Below are positions 1 through 8,311 of a stretch of 64,000 bases of DNA, piece by piece (the stretch's first letter is position 1; every line of letters starts with the position of its first letter). Source of the stretch: Pseudomonas azerbaijanoccidentalis (GTDB lineage: Bacteria; Pseudomonadota; Gammaproteobacteria; Pseudomonadales; Pseudomonadaceae). A model generated the notes under the pieces. That model searched no databases and was not told the DNA's origin. It worked only from the letters and a program-made list of their open reading frames with translations. The stretch is taken from positions 496,001-560,000 of the forward strand of contig NZ_JAHSTU010000002.1 in assembly GCF_019145495.1 (NCBI RefSeq), given 5' to 3'. The position numbers and the translations under genes are program-made.

Positions 1-266
1 CCCTTGGCCGGCGTATAGATGCAGCGCTTGGTGACGATCTCCAGGCCATTGACCGGCTCGCCGAACGGCAAGGCTTGCGGATGCAGCACCACCGCGCGCG
101 CACCGTCGCCGATGGCATATGCCATGCGATTGCCGGTACGGCCGCAGGTGGTCAGTTCTTCCTGGACGATGTTCTTGCGCACCAGCCAACGCACAATCGC
201 CCGGGCCCGGGGCTCATGCACCGGCAGTGTGGAGATTTTCGGGACGATGATGCTTTGCGAATTCAT
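1..266 (-). CDS. Conserved hypothetical protein, 5' part only (truncated by window edge)
   Basis: An open frame reads leftward from an ATG at 266 and runs off the window, giving about 88 residues starting MNSQSIIVPKISTLPV. The first residues are followed by a basic stretch (RARAIVRWLVRKN) and a segment with a single Cys (TTCGRTGNRMAYAIGDGAR). I recall a conserved Pseudomonas protein with this N-terminus that is sometimes labelled sugar ABC transporter ATPase, but I see no Walker motif and do not support that name. High-GC codon use matches the surrounding backbone. Function is unknown. Confidence 0.75.
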   Translation of the reverse strand, partial: MNSQSIIVPKISTLPVHEPRARAIVRWLVRKNIVQEELTTCGRTGNRMAYAIGDGARAVVLHPQALPFGEPVNGLEIVTKRCIYTPAK

Positions 267-330
267 GGGGTACAGGCCTGGAGCATTAAAAGAAGGGGCC
301 TTTGGCATCCACAGATTATAGGAGGACCGG

Positions 331-430
331 TATCCCTGTGGGAGCGGGCTCGCCCGCGATAGCAGTGGCTCAGTCGACATCAATGTTTGATGTGCTGACG
401 TCATCGCGGGCAAGCCCGCTCCCACAGGGT
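331..430. repeat. REP pair of the GTGGGAGCGGGCT family
   Basis: Two inverted copies of a palindromic unit (GTGGGAGCGGGCTCGCCCG and its complement with TTGCCCG) enclose about 45 bp. GTGG faces outward on both sides, the REPIN arrangement. This family differs in sequence from the GTAGGAGCTGCC family found elsewhere in the window. It lies between the truncated gene and the 3' end of purT. Confidence 0.85.
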
Positions 431-454
431 ATCGCGGGCCCGCCCAAGCGGTTT

Positions 455-1636
455 TTACAGCTCTACGACAACCGCTTGCGAAGCACGGGTCGCCTTGGCG
501 CGGGCGGCTTCGATCGATTCGTCGCGTGCCAGGGCCACGCCCATGCGGCGCTGGCCGTTGACTTCAGGCTTGCCGAACAGACGCAGCGCGGTATCCGGCT
601 CGCTCAACGCGGCGCCCAGATTTGCGAAAGCGGTCTGGGTCGACTGCCCTTCCACCAGGATCACCGCCGAGGCCGATGGCCCGAACTGACGGATCAATGG
701 GATCGGCAGGCCCAGAATCGCGCGGGCGTGCAGGGCGAACTGCGACAGGTCCTGGGAAATCAGCGTGACCAGACCGGTGTCATGCGGGCGCGGCGAGACT
801 TCGCTGAACCACACTTGATCGCCCTTGATGAACAACTCGACGCCAAACAGACCACGGCCACCCAAGGCTTCGGTCACGGCTTTGGCAACGCGCTCGGATT
901 CGGCCAGAGCAATCGGGCTCATGGCTTGTGGCTGCCAGGATTCCTGATAGTCGCCCTTCTCCTGACGATGGCCGACCGGTGCGCAGAAAGTGGTGCCGCC
1001 AACGTGGCGCACGGTCAGCAGGGTGATTTCGTAATCGAAATCGATGAAGCCCTCGATGATCACCCGGCCTTTACCGGCACGGCCGCCTTCCTGGGCGTAA
1101 TCCCAGGCAGTTTTCACGTCATCGGCGCTGCGCAGCAGGCTCTGGCCCTTGCCAGACGAGCTCATCACCGGCTTGACCACACATGGGAAACCGAGGTCTT
1201 CGACAGCCTTGCTGTAATCCTCGAAGGTGTCGGCGAAGTGGTACGGCGAGGTCGGCAGGTCGAGCTCTTCGGCGGCCAGGCGACGGATGCCTTCGCGGTT
1301 CATGGTCAGCTGCGCGGCGCGAGCGGTCGGGATCACGGTGAAGCCTTCAGCTTCCAGCTCGACCAGGGTCGCGGTGGCGATGGCTTCGATTTCCGGCACG
1401 ATGAAGTGCGGCTTCTCGGCTTCGATCACGGCACGCAGGGCGGCGCCATCGAGCATGTTGATCACGTGGCTGCGGTGTGCGACCTGCATGGCCGGCGCGT
1501 TGGCGTAGCGGTCCACGGCAATCACTTCAACGCCCAGGCGTTGCAGCTCGATCACCACTTCCTTGCCCAATTCGCCACAGCCACACATCAATACGCGGGT
1601 CGCGGTCGGCGACAATGGAGTTCCGATACGGGTCAT
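455..1636 (-). CDS. purT: Formate-dependent phosphoribosylglycinamide formyltransferase (GAR transformylase 2)
   Basis: This 393-residue cytosolic protein makes formyl-GAR from GAR, formate and ATP, the folate-independent route for the third step of purine synthesis. The N-terminus has the GCGELGKE nucleotide-binding turn and then [19 protein letters not shown]. The ATP-grasp core follows, with [11 protein letters not shown] near residue 155 and [11 protein letters not shown] in the metal and ATP site near residue 275. Length matches the E. coli enzyme. It stands alone, followed on its 3' side by a REP pair and preceded by the VUT-family gene, which reads in the same direction. Identification is firm from motifs. 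Confidence 0.97.
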   Translation of the reverse strand: MTRIGTPLSPTATRVLMCGCGELGKEVVIELQRLGVEVIAVDRYANAPAMQVAHRSHVINMLDGAALRAVIEAEKPHFIVPEIEAIATATLVELEAEGFTVIPTARAAQLTMNREGIRRLAAEELDLPTSPYHFADTFEDYSKAVEDLGFPCVVKPVMSSSGKGQSLLRSADDVKTAWDYAQEGGRAGKGRVIIEGFIDFDYEITLLTVRHVGGTTFCAPVGHRQEKGDYQESWQPQAMSPIALAESERVAKAVTEALGGRGLFGVELFIKGDQVWFSEVSPRPHDTGLVTLISQDLSQFALHARAILGLPIPLIRQFGPSASAVILVEGQSTQTAFANLGAALSEPDTALRLFGKPEVNGQRRMGVALARDESIEAARAKATRASQAVVVEL

Positions 1637-1713
1637 CTGAAGGTCCTCAAGGAGCGGATCATCGAGGGAAGCACGCTTCCCATGGGGAGAAAGCGCGGCA
1701 TTTTACATGAACT

Positions 1714-2181
1714 TCAGCTGACGACAGCCTGTTTGCGCAGGCGCCAGGCCATGATCAGCCATACGGCGGTCACGCCGGCGAACTTCGAGCCCAGGGCGGT
1801 GAGGATCACACCCGGCGTCAGCGCGTCGATCATGCCGAAAAAGATGAAGGTATCGAGAGGAATGCTCAGCGCCGAACTTATCCACAGGCGGTCGTGCAAC
1901 GGGCGCTTGGTAATGCTGAACACCAACCAGTCGATGCACTCGGACACCGCGAACGCCGTGGCGCTGGCCAGGGCGATGGACGGATCGGACGTGACATAAG
2001 ACAGCACCAGCGCGACCAGCATCGCCGCAATCGCGCCGTGGCCGAACCGGGTTTGCACCATGTCGCGCAGGATAAATACCAACCCGCCCCAGGCCGACCA
2101 GATGATGTCCAGGTGCGGAGCAGTGGAAAACGCGAAGTTGATCAGCACGACGCTGCTGATGTAGGCGATCAGGAAGAACAT
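1714..2181 (-). CDS. Small VUT/YhhQ-family integral membrane protein
   Basis: The 155-residue product is almost entirely hydrophobic, with about five predicted membrane segments (for example LIAYISSVVLINFAF at the start and VTAVWLIMAWRL at the end). The central segment ALASATAFAVSECIDWLVF resembles the Vut_1/YhhQ family, whose E. coli member imports the queuosine precursor preQ0. It is shorter than YhhQ (roughly 220 residues), so it may be a minimal or diverged member. I looked for a preQ1-type riboswitch upstream and saw none. It precedes purT in the same orientation with a 77 bp gap. The substrate is not shown by the sequence. Confidence 0.7.
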   Translation of the reverse strand: MFFLIAYISSVVLINFAFSTAPHLDIIWSAWGGLVFILRDMVQTRFGHGAIAAMLVALVLSYVTSDPSIALASATAFAVSECIDWLVFSITKRPLHDRLWISSALSIPLDTFIFFGMIDALTPGVILTALGSKFAGVTAVWLIMAWRLRKQAVVS

Positions 2182-2230
2182 GGAAGCACCTGTTGATTTG
2201 GCGCACAGGGTACGTCAGCTGACCACAAAG

Positions 2231-2304
2231 TCAAAAGATCGCAGCCTCCGGCAGCTCCTACAAGGATCGGTGTAGGAGCTGCCGCAGGCTGCGATCTTTT
2301 GATC
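2231..2304. repeat. GTAGGAGCTGCC-family REP pair, GTAG ends inward
   Basis: AAAGATCGCAGCC...GGCAGCTCCTAC is followed, after a short spacer, by the inverted copy GTAGGAGCTGCC...GGCTGCGATCTTTT. The copies carry slight differences (CTCCGG versus GCCGCAGG). The element ends exactly at the stop of the DUF1289 gene. Confidence 0.9.
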
Positions 2305-2520
2305 TCATCGGCCAGGCGTCTTGCCGATCATCCACACCAACCCACTGGATTTCGCCCGCTCATGACACAACCCCAACACCTTGCGGCGCTCCTCGTTGTC
2401 CATTCGGCTCCATCGGGTGATTTCTTCCACCGTACGCTGGCAACCAGTGCAAATGTCATCGTCATCCAGCGCACAGATGTTCACGCAGGGTGATGCCACT
2501 GGGCGTTCGGTAGCGGTCAT
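2305..2520 (-). CDS. DUF1289 family protein
   Basis: This 71-residue protein has four cysteines in the N-terminal half arranged C-x3-C then C-x2-C ([16 protein letters not shown]), the DUF1289 signature and probably a metal site. The motif EEITRW follows, as in other members. Its start overlaps the stop of the gamma-carbonic anhydrase gene by four bases (ATGA), so the two are probably translationally coupled. The family has no established function. Confidence 0.9.
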   Translation of the reverse strand: MTATERPVASPCVNICALDDDDICTGCQRTVEEITRWSRMDNEERRKVLGLCHERAKSSGLVWMIGKTPGR

Positions 2521-3041
2521 TCTTCTTGCTCGACCAGATCGCGGGCATAACGCTGGGAGTTATGCACATAGTGAGCGGCGCTGGCTTCCAGCATCTTCTT
2601 CTGCTGCTCGGTCAGTTCGCGCACAACCTTGCCGGGCGAGCCCATGACCAGCGAGCCGTCGGGAATTTCCTTGCCTTCGCCGATCAGCGAATTGGCGCCG
2701 ATGATGCAGTTCTTGCCGATCTTCGCGCCGTTGAGGATCACCGCATTGATCCCGATCAGGCTGTAGTCGCCCACGGTGCAGCCATGCAGCATCGCGTTGT
2801 GGCCGATGGTCACGCCGGTGCCGATGGTCAGCGGATAGCCCATGTCGGTGTGCATCACGGTGCCGTCCTGGACGTTGCTGTTCTTGCCGATCAGGATCAA
2901 TTCGTTGTCGCCGCGCAGCACAGCGTTGAACCAGACGTTGGCGCCCTCTTCCAGTTTGACCTTGCCCACCAGCACGGCATTGGGTGCGACCCAGCTCTGT
3001 GGGTGGGTTTCGACGCGGGCGTCGCCCAGACGGTATTTCAT
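2517..3041 (-). CDS. Gamma-carbonic anhydrase family protein (YrdA-like)
   Basis: The 174-residue protein is built of hexapeptide repeats forming a left-handed beta helix. Putative zinc ligands are visible as His64 (TVMHTD), His81 (GHNAML) and His86 (LHGCTV), the three-His pattern of gamma-class carbonic anhydrases. Family members act as trimers, but carbonic anhydrase activity has not been demonstrated for many YrdA-type proteins, so the activity is inferred. It is upstream of and overlaps the DUF1289 gene. Confidence 0.93.
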   Translation of the reverse strand: MKYRLGDARVETHPQSWVAPNAVLVGKVKLEEGANVWFNAVLRGDNELILIGKNSNVQDGTVMHTDMGYPLTIGTGVTIGHNAMLHGCTVGDYSLIGINAVILNGAKIGKNCIIGANSLIGEGKEIPDGSLVMGSPGKVVRELTEQQKKMLEASAAHYVHNSQRYARDLVEQEE

Positions 3042-3096
3042 CGTGATTTTCCTCAGGGCTCAGGCAGCCGCGTGTTCAGGCCATTCGAACGATGGC

Positions 3097-3696
3097 TCAG
3101 GTATTGATAAAGCTTTTGGGTGGCTGGTGCAGGCTGATTTTCGCGTCATAAAGCAGATTGATCAACTCGACGACCATGATCGCCGTCAGGCCCCAGATCT
3201 TGTACTCGCCGTAACGGTAGCTCGGCACGTACCAGCTGCGGCCCTGATAATCGATGCGGTGGGTGTGCTCACGCGGGTCTTTGCGGAAGAACTCCAGCGG
3301 TACGCTGAATACGGCGGCAATTTCGGCATCGTTGGCCCGGTACTCGACAAAATCCGGGATCACGCCGACATAAGGCGTGACCTTGATGCCGTGCAGGGAA
3401 ATCAACGGGCTCAACGGGCCGATCACCTCGACCAGCCCCGGCGGCAGACCGATCTCTTCTTCGGCTTCGCGCAGGGCGGTGAAAATCAGGTCCGGGTCTT
3501 CGGGGTCGCGGCGCCCGCCGGGGAAAGCCACTTCGCCGCCATGGGTCGAGAGCCCGCTGGCACGCAGGGTCAGCACCAGCTCCGGTTGGTCGCTGCGGGT
3601 GATAGGCACCAGTACGGCGGCCTCGGGGAAACGTCGGTCAGTCTCCAGCGTGCGCGGTGTGTGATTCGTTACCCGATGCAGTAGCTCGTCCAGCAT
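3097..3696 (-). CDS. Nudix CoA pyrophosphatase (NudL-like)
   Basis: A 199-residue Nudix hydrolase. The segment LRASGLSTHGGEVAFPGG (residues 44-61) is the CoA-pyrophosphatase motif that precedes the Nudix box, and ALREAEEEIGL (residues 74-84) completes the box with the catalytic glutamates. Family enzymes split CoA or oxidised CoA into 3',5'-ADP and phosphopantetheine in the cytosol. It is divergent from the second Nudix gene and probably shares the intergenic promoter region around 3700-3840. Confidence 0.9.
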   Translation of the reverse strand: MLDELLHRVTNHTPRTLETDRRFPEAAVLVPITRSDQPELVLTLRASGLSTHGGEVAFPGGRRDPEDPDLIFTALREAEEEIGLPPGLVEVIGPLSPLISLHGIKVTPYVGVIPDFVEYRANDAEIAAVFSVPLEFFRKDPREHTHRIDYQGRSWYVPSYRYGEYKIWGLTAIMVVELINLLYDAKISLHQPPKSFINT

Positions 3697-3843
3697 GAGT
3701 GTTCTCGATCTGTGCCTTACGCTGCATCATGCACCAATCGTTGCGGTCGCCCAAGCCCCCGCACAGTGGCGTGTCGCGAAACGACAACTTGCCGACAGAC
3801 ACCACCGCACGCCAAGATAGGCGCAGCATTCAGGAACCCAAGC

Positions 3844-4395
3844 ATGAAATTTTGCAGCCAGTGCGGTAACCCGGTGACCCAGCGCATACCCGAAGGCGAT
3901 TCGCGCCTGCGATTTGTCTGCGACAGTTGTCACGCCATTCACTACCAGAACCCCAATATCGTCGCTGGCTGCGTCGCCACCTGGGGCACCCAGGTCCTGC
4001 TGTGTCGCCGCGCGATAGAGCCACGGCTGGGTTATTGGACCCTGCCCGCCGGTTTCATGGAGAACGGTGAAACCATCGAGCAGGCGGCTATTCGCGAAAC
4101 CGCCGAAGAAGCCTGCGCCCGGGTGCGCAACCTGAGCATCTACACGCTGATCGATGTTCCCCACATCAGTCAGGTGCATGTGTTCTTCCGTGCCGAACTG
4201 GCGGACCTGGACTTTGCCGCCGGTCCCGAGAGCCTCGAAGTGCAACTATTCGACGAAGCGGACATTCCATGGGACGAGCTGGCTTTCCGCACAGTGGGCC
4301 GTACCTTAGAATGCTTCTTCGCTGACCGGCGGGCCGAAACCTACCCCGTACGGTCCGAATCGATCCCGCCGCTTGCTCAGCCTGCCATTAGTTGA
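3844..4395 (+). CDS. Nudix hydrolase with N-terminal zinc ribbon
   Basis: I place the start at the ATG at 3844 (MKFCSQCGNP), because the four cysteines Cys4, Cys7, Cys26 and Cys29 then form an N-terminal zinc ribbon directly ahead of the Nudix fold. The frame is open further upstream but without domain content. The box GFMENGETIEQAAIRETAEE carries the Nudix glutamates. The architecture resembles NADH pyrophosphatase, but the protein is shorter (183 residues), so the substrate (a nucleotide sugar, NADH or ADP-ribose type compound) is open. Confidence 0.9.
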   Translation: MKFCSQCGNPVTQRIPEGDSRLRFVCDSCHAIHYQNPNIVAGCVATWGTQVLLCRRAIEPRLGYWTLPAGFMENGETIEQAAIRETAEEACARVRNLSIYTLIDVPHISQVHVFFRAELADLDFAAGPESLEVQLFDEADIPWDELAFRTVGRTLECFFADRRAETYPVRSESIPPLAQPAIS

Positions 4396-4503
4396 TGCCA
4401 TATTGGTATCATTCATTGCCGCTGGAAAATCGTAGCCCGCGGCAGCTCCTTCAAAAACATCTATAAATAAATAGTCGCGACACCTCTCTGGGGAATCGTT
4501 TCA

Positions 4504-5007
4504 ATGCGCTGGTTGCTTGCCCTGTTCTGCTTGTCATTCGTCTCGGTGTCCCAGGCTACTGCCGTGGAAACCTTGAACGGCAAGGTCATCGAGAAAGTTC
4601 TGGTTCTCAAGTCTTCGCATCAATTGCAATTGATCAATGACGGCAAGCCGATCAAGACCTATCGCATTTCCCTGGGCAAACGCCCCAAGGGACCGAAACT
4701 GATGGAAGGCGACAAACGCACGCCGGAAGGTTTCTATTGGCTCGACTGGCGCAAGACCAGCGAGAAATTCAACCTGTCGATGCACATTTCCTACCCGAAC
4801 ATCAGCGATTCCGCCCGTTCGCGGCGTGAAGGCGTCGATCCCGGCGGCATGATCATGATCCACGGCACCCCGGACACCGAAGACAACCCTGAGCAACTGT
4901 TCCATACCCTGGACTGGACCGACGGCTGCATCGCCATGCGCAACATGGACATGCGCGAAGTCTGGAACCTGGTGCCGGATGGCACGATGATCGAGATTCG
5001 CCCGTAA
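4504..5007 (+). CDS. L,D-transpeptidase family protein, exported
   Basis: The 167-residue precursor starts with a signal peptide (MRWLLALFCLSFVSVSQATA, cleavage near residue 20). The YkuD-type catalytic region is visible: HGTPD with His120, then DWTDGCIAMRN with the nucleophile Cys142. This places it in the periplasm acting on peptidoglycan stem peptides or as a related carboxypeptidase. It is closest in style to the YafK/ErfK group. It is a single gene flanked by a degraded REP-like copy upstream (about 4427-4453) and a REP pair downstream. The exact bond cut or formed cannot be read from sequence. Confidence 0.9.
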   Translation: MRWLLALFCLSFVSVSQATAVETLNGKVIEKVLVLKSSHQLQLINDGKPIKTYRISLGKRPKGPKLMEGDKRTPEGFYWLDWRKTSEKFNLSMHISYPNISDSARSRREGVDPGGMIMIHGTPDTEDNPEQLFHTLDWTDGCIAMRNMDMREVWNLVPDGTMIEIRP

Positions 5008-5043
5008 TTCCCCACGACCATTGGTCGCTCTCGAAAAATAAAT

Positions 5044-5123
5044 TCAAAAGATCGCAGCCTTCGGCAGCTCCTACAGGGTGAATACCATTTCGCTCTGTAG
5101 GCGCTTCCGCAGGCTGCGATCTT
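5044..5123. repeat. REP pair, GTAG ends inward, one copy diverged
   Basis: The left copy AAAAGATCGCAGCCTTCGG is canonical. The right copy reads GTAGGCGCTTCCGCAGGCTG, with several changes. The spacer is about 20 bp. It lies just downstream of the L,D-transpeptidase gene. Confidence 0.85.
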
Positions 5124-5143
5124 CGTCGTTCTAAATCCCACCA

Positions 5144-5162
5144 CTAATACCACTTCAGACCA
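5144..5162 (-). promoter_or_regulatory. Distal NagR-type operator (inverted copy)
   Basis: On the minus strand this reads TGGTCTGAAGTGGTATTAG. It is the inverted counterpart of the site at 5229-5248, sharing AAGTGGTATTAG exactly. Repeated TGGT half-sites are typical of HutC-subfamily GntR regulators, so binding by the adjacent regulator is inferred. Confidence 0.6.
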
Positions 5163-5222
5163 ACCTACCTACAGCCGCTCCGAATTGGCGCGTTATCGCT
5201 CATCTACGGTAAAGCACTGCCG

Positions 5223-5251
5223 TTGACATGGTATTCAAGTGGTATTAGTTT
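5223..5251 (+). promoter_or_regulatory. nag promoter with overlapping operator
   Basis: TTGACA (5223-5228) is followed after 17 bp by TAGTTT (5246-5251), a plausible sigma-70 promoter. The element TGGTATTCAAGTGGTATTAG (5229-5248) fills the spacer, so a repressor bound there would block RNA polymerase. Together with the inverted copy at 5144-5162 this suggests autoregulated, looping or co-operative repression by the GntR protein encoded at 5303. Confidence 0.6.
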
Positions 5252-5302
5252 TCGCTGCATTCACGGGCGACAACACTCCAATATCCGCACCGGACACCTC
5301 AC

Positions 5303-6034
5303 ATGAACGATCTCCAGGCCTTGCGCCCCGACGACACCCAACCCACGCCGCTGTACCTGCAACTGGCGCGCAATCTGGAAGCGGCGATTCACGCGGGCCA
5401 GTGGAAAGCCGAACAGGCGATGCCGTCGGAACGCAATCTCAGCGAGATGCTCGGCATTTCCCGCGTGACCGCTCGCAAGGCGCTGGAAGTGTTGTTCGAG
5501 CAAGGCCTGATCCGCCGCAACCAAGGTTCCGGCACCTTCATCACACCGCGCCTGGAACAACCGCTGTCGCGTCTTTCCGGTTTCAGCGAAATGCTCCGCC
5601 TCAAGGGCTTTGTGCCCGGTTCGCAATGGCTGGAGCGGGAAATCACCCTGCCCACCCACGAAGAACTGATCCGCCTGAGCCTGTCGCCCAACGACAAAGT
5701 CGCGCGCCTCAAACGCCTGCGCAAAGCCGACGACACCGTAATGGCCATCGAGATGAGCACCCTGCCCGCCTCGATCATTCCCAAGCCGCAGGCAGTAGGC
5801 GACTCCCTTTACGAATACCTCGACGGCATCGGTAAACCGATCGTCCGCGCGTTGCAGCACATTCAGGCGATCAACGCTTCGGACGAGTTCGCCGCACTGG
5901 TCGGCATCGCCCCTGGCACCGCCATGCTGCTGATGACCCGGGTCGGCTACCTCGAAGACAACACCCCCATCGAAGTCACCGACACTTATTGCCGCAACGA
6001 CTACTACGACTTTGTTGCAGAGCTGCGTCGCTAA
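5303..6034 (+). CDS. nagR: GntR/HutC-family transcriptional regulator of GlcNAc use
   Basis: A 243-residue regulator. Residues about 12-80 form the GntR winged helix (PLYLQLARNLEAAI, then MLGISRVTARKALEVL, then GSGTFI). The rest is a UTRA effector domain ending in DTYCRNDYYDFVAELRR. HutC-type regulators next to nagA usually respond to GlcNAc-6-phosphate or glucosamine-6-phosphate. It is the first gene of the nag locus, 30 bp upstream of nagA, and two matching operator-like elements lie in its own promoter region. Repressor function and ligand are inferred from context; symbols nagR and nagQ are both used for such genes. Confidence 0.9.
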   Translation: MNDLQALRPDDTQPTPLYLQLARNLEAAIHAGQWKAEQAMPSERNLSEMLGISRVTARKALEVLFEQGLIRRNQGSGTFITPRLEQPLSRLSGFSEMLRLKGFVPGSQWLEREITLPTHEELIRLSLSPNDKVARLKRLRKADDTVMAIEMSTLPASIIPKPQAVGDSLYEYLDGIGKPIVRALQHIQAINASDEFAALVGIAPGTAMLLMTRVGYLEDNTPIEVTDTYCRNDYYDFVAELRR

Positions 6035-6064
6035 CCCCTGGCCGCCGAACATCGAGAACAGATC

Positions 6065-7171
6065 ATGTCCGAAGACAACATCCTCACCGCCCACGGCTGG
6101 GTTCGCGGCCGACTGGTTCACGAACACGGCAAAGTCGTGTCGATCGAAGGCGTGCCCTGCGATCCGGCCGACAACGACCTGCCTTACCTGCTGCCGGGTT
6201 TCATCGACCTGCACGTTCACGGCGGTGGCGGCAAAGACATCATGGAAGGCGCCCCCGCGTTCGAAACCATCACCAAAACCCATGTGCGTTTCGGCACCAC
6301 GTCGCTACTGGCCACCACCATGACCGCGCCGAGCGAGGAAATCTCGCGGGTGCTCAAAGCCGTCGGCGAGTTCTGCGGACAGCGCCCGCATGGCAGCGCC
6401 CGGGTCCTCGGTGTGCATCTGGAAGGGCCGTACATCAATCCCGGCAAACTCGGCGCACAACCGAATTTCGCCCACACCGCGCTGATGGCCGAAGTCGAAG
6501 AATACCTGGCGCTGGCGCCGATTCGGGTCATCACCATCGCCCCGGAAATTGCCGGCCACGATGCCCTGATCCGCGCTCTCAGTTCCCGTGGTGTGCGCAT
6601 GCAGATCGGCCACACGCTGGGCAGTTACGAAGAAGGCGTCGCTGCGCTGGAAGCCGGCGCGACCAGCTTCACGCATCTCTATAACGCCATGAGCCCGTTG
6701 CATCACCGCGAGCCGGGCATCGTCGGCGCAGCTCTGGCCCACGCCAAGTTCGCCGAACTGATTCCGGACTTGCTGCACGTGCACCCCGGCGCGATCCGCG
6801 TGGCCCTGCGTTCAATCCCGTGCCTGTATTGCGTGACCGACTCGACCGCCGCCGCCGGCATGCCCGACGGTGAATACAAGCTCGGCAGCCACACCGTGAC
6901 CAAATGCCTGGGCGGCGTGCGCCTGCCCGACGGCACGCTGGCCGGCAGCACGCTGACCATGGATCAGGCCCTGCGCAACCTGGTGAAAATCGGTTTGCCG
7001 ATCGCCGAGGCCTCGCAGCGCCTGTCGCAATTCCCCGCCGACTACCTCGGCATCACCGAACGCGGGCGCCTGCAACCGGGCGCCTGGGCCGACTGCGTGC
7101 GGCTGGATCGCTCACTGAAACTGACCGCCGTCATGGTCGAAGGAGAAGACATTGACTTCAAAAATGCTTGA
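6065..7171 (+). CDS. nagA: N-acetylglucosamine-6-phosphate deacetylase
   Basis: The 368-residue amidohydrolase removes acetate from GlcNAc-6-phosphate, the first cytosolic step after PTS uptake. Visible motifs: GFIDLHVHGGGGKD (metal region near residue 48), HLEGPYINP with the metal-binding Glu near residue 121, IGHT and FTHLYNAMSPL with metal or substrate histidines, and the catalytic Asp in VTDSTAAAGMPDGEY. Length matches the family. It overlaps the next gene, indicating one transcript. Confidence 0.97.
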   Translation: MSEDNILTAHGWVRGRLVHEHGKVVSIEGVPCDPADNDLPYLLPGFIDLHVHGGGGKDIMEGAPAFETITKTHVRFGTTSLLATTMTAPSEEISRVLKAVGEFCGQRPHGSARVLGVHLEGPYINPGKLGAQPNFAHTALMAEVEEYLALAPIRVITIAPEIAGHDALIRALSSRGVRMQIGHTLGSYEEGVAALEAGATSFTHLYNAMSPLHHREPGIVGAALAHAKFAELIPDLLHVHPGAIRVALRSIPCLYCVTDSTAAAGMPDGEYKLGSHTVTKCLGGVRLPDGTLAGSTLTMDQALRNLVKIGLPIAEASQRLSQFPADYLGITERGRLQPGAWADCVRLDRSLKLTAVMVEGEDIDFKNA

Positions 7172-8174
7172 AGAGGCGCTGTCCTCGTTCGAGGCCGTGC
7201 AAGCCCAATTGCAGCAGCTCGACCCGCAGATGATCGAGATCGCCGGACGCCTGCGCCGTCAGCCGCCGCAAGTGGTGATGACCGTCGCGCGCGGCAGCTC
7301 CGACCACGCGGCCAGTTACTTCGCCTACCTGACCATGCAGTTGCTGGGTTTTCCAGTGGCCTCGTTGCCGATGTCGGTGGTGACCATGCAACAGGCACCG
7401 TTGAAGGTCAGCGGTCAGGTGGCGTTCGCCTTTTCGCAATCAGGCCAGAGCCCGGATTTGGTGAACAGCCTGCGCTTGTTGCGCAAGCGTGGCGCGTTGA
7501 GCGTGTCGATGGTCAACGCGGCCGACTCGCCACTGGAAGCGGCCTGCGAATTCAGTCTGCCATTGTTGGCCGGCACTGAAAGCAGCGTCGCCGCCACCAA
7601 GAGTTTTATCGCGACCCTCAGCGCCAGCGCCCGGTTGATCGGCCACTGGAAAGAAGACAGCGAGCTGCTCGACGCCGGCCGCGCCTTGCCCGAAGGCCTG
7701 CGCGAGGCAGCGCAACAGGATTGGAGCGCGGCCATCGAGGCCTTGCGCGATTGCCAGCGCTTGATGGTGATCGGCCGTGGCGCCGGTTTCGCCATCGCTC
7801 AGGAAGCGGCGCTCAAGTTCAAGGAAACTTCGGCAATCCAGGCCGAAGCCTTTAGCAGCGCGGAGGTCCGTCACGGGCCGATGGCGTTGATCGGTGACAA
7901 CTATCCGCTGCTGGTTTTCGCCCCGCGCGGTGCCGAACAGGCCGGTTTGCTGAGCCTGGCGGCGGACATGCGCCAACGCGGCGCGCGGGTTTTGCTGGCC
8001 GCCCCGGACGATGTCGCCGAACGTGACCTGACCCTGAGCCGCGCCGAACACCCGGCCCTCGATCCGATCCTCGCGATCCAGAGCTTCTACGTGATGGCCG
8101 CCGCCCTGGCCGTCGCACGCGGCATGGACCCGGACCAGCCACGGCACCTGAGCAAAGTCACACGCACGCACTGA
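7152..8174 (+). CDS. nagB-II: SIS-type glucosamine-6-phosphate deaminase (NagB-II)
   Basis: A 340-residue protein of two SIS domains (ARGSSDHAASYFAYL near residue 40, FSQSGQSPDLVNS near 95, GRGAGFAIAQEAALKFKE near 205) resembling the isomerase half of GlmS without the glutaminase. In nag operons such proteins replace classical NagB and convert glucosamine-6-phosphate to fructose-6-phosphate and ammonia. I use the TTG at 7152 because AAGGAG (7140-7145) sits six bases before it, whereas the ATG at 7164 would be 18 bases away. It overlaps nagA by 20 bases. Its position between nagA and the PTS genes supports the role. Confidence 0.9.
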   Translation: MTSKMLEEALSSFEAVQAQLQQLDPQMIEIAGRLRRQPPQVVMTVARGSSDHAASYFAYLTMQLLGFPVASLPMSVVTMQQAPLKVSGQVAFAFSQSGQSPDLVNSLRLLRKRGALSVSMVNAADSPLEAACEFSLPLLAGTESSVAATKSFIATLSASARLIGHWKEDSELLDAGRALPEGLREAAQQDWSAAIEALRDCQRLMVIGRGAGFAIAQEAALKFKETSAIQAEAFSSAEVRHGPMALIGDNYPLLVFAPRGAEQAGLLSLAADMRQRGARVLLAAPDDVAERDLTLSRAEHPALDPILAIQSFYVMAAALAVARGMDPDQPRHLSKVTRTH

Positions 8175-8187
8175 TTCAAACACGCCC

Positions 8188-8270
8188 GTAGGAGCTGTCG
8201 AGTGAAACGAGGCTGCGATCTTTTTAAAGACAAGATCAAAAGATCGCAGCCTTCGGCAGCGCCTACAGGG
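8188..8270. repeat. REPIN, GTAG ends outward
   Basis: GTAGGAGCTGTCGAGTG...GGCTGCGATCTTT is followed by the inverted copy AAAGATCGCAGCCTTCGGCAGCGCCTAC. The left unit has diverged around the palindrome centre. It sits inside the nag locus, between the deaminase and the PTS fusion gene. Confidence 0.85.
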
Positions 8271-8311
8271 AGTGGGTTGATCCGAACCGTATTTTTTGAT
8301 GAGACCGAGCC

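Noticed and set aside
2182..2230. preQ1 riboswitch upstream of the VUT-family gene
   Set aside because: Too little space before the REP pair, and no matching stem-loop and A-rich tail could be found.
3712..3843. Longer N-terminus for the second Nudix protein
   Set aside because: The upstream in-frame extension has no domain content and would place the zinc ribbon internally; the ATG at 3844 fits the family.
4427..4453. REP copy before the L,D-transpeptidase gene
   Set aside because: AATCGTAGCCCGCGGCAGCTCCTTC is only a degraded resemblance, so it is noted in the gene entry and not listed as a repeat.
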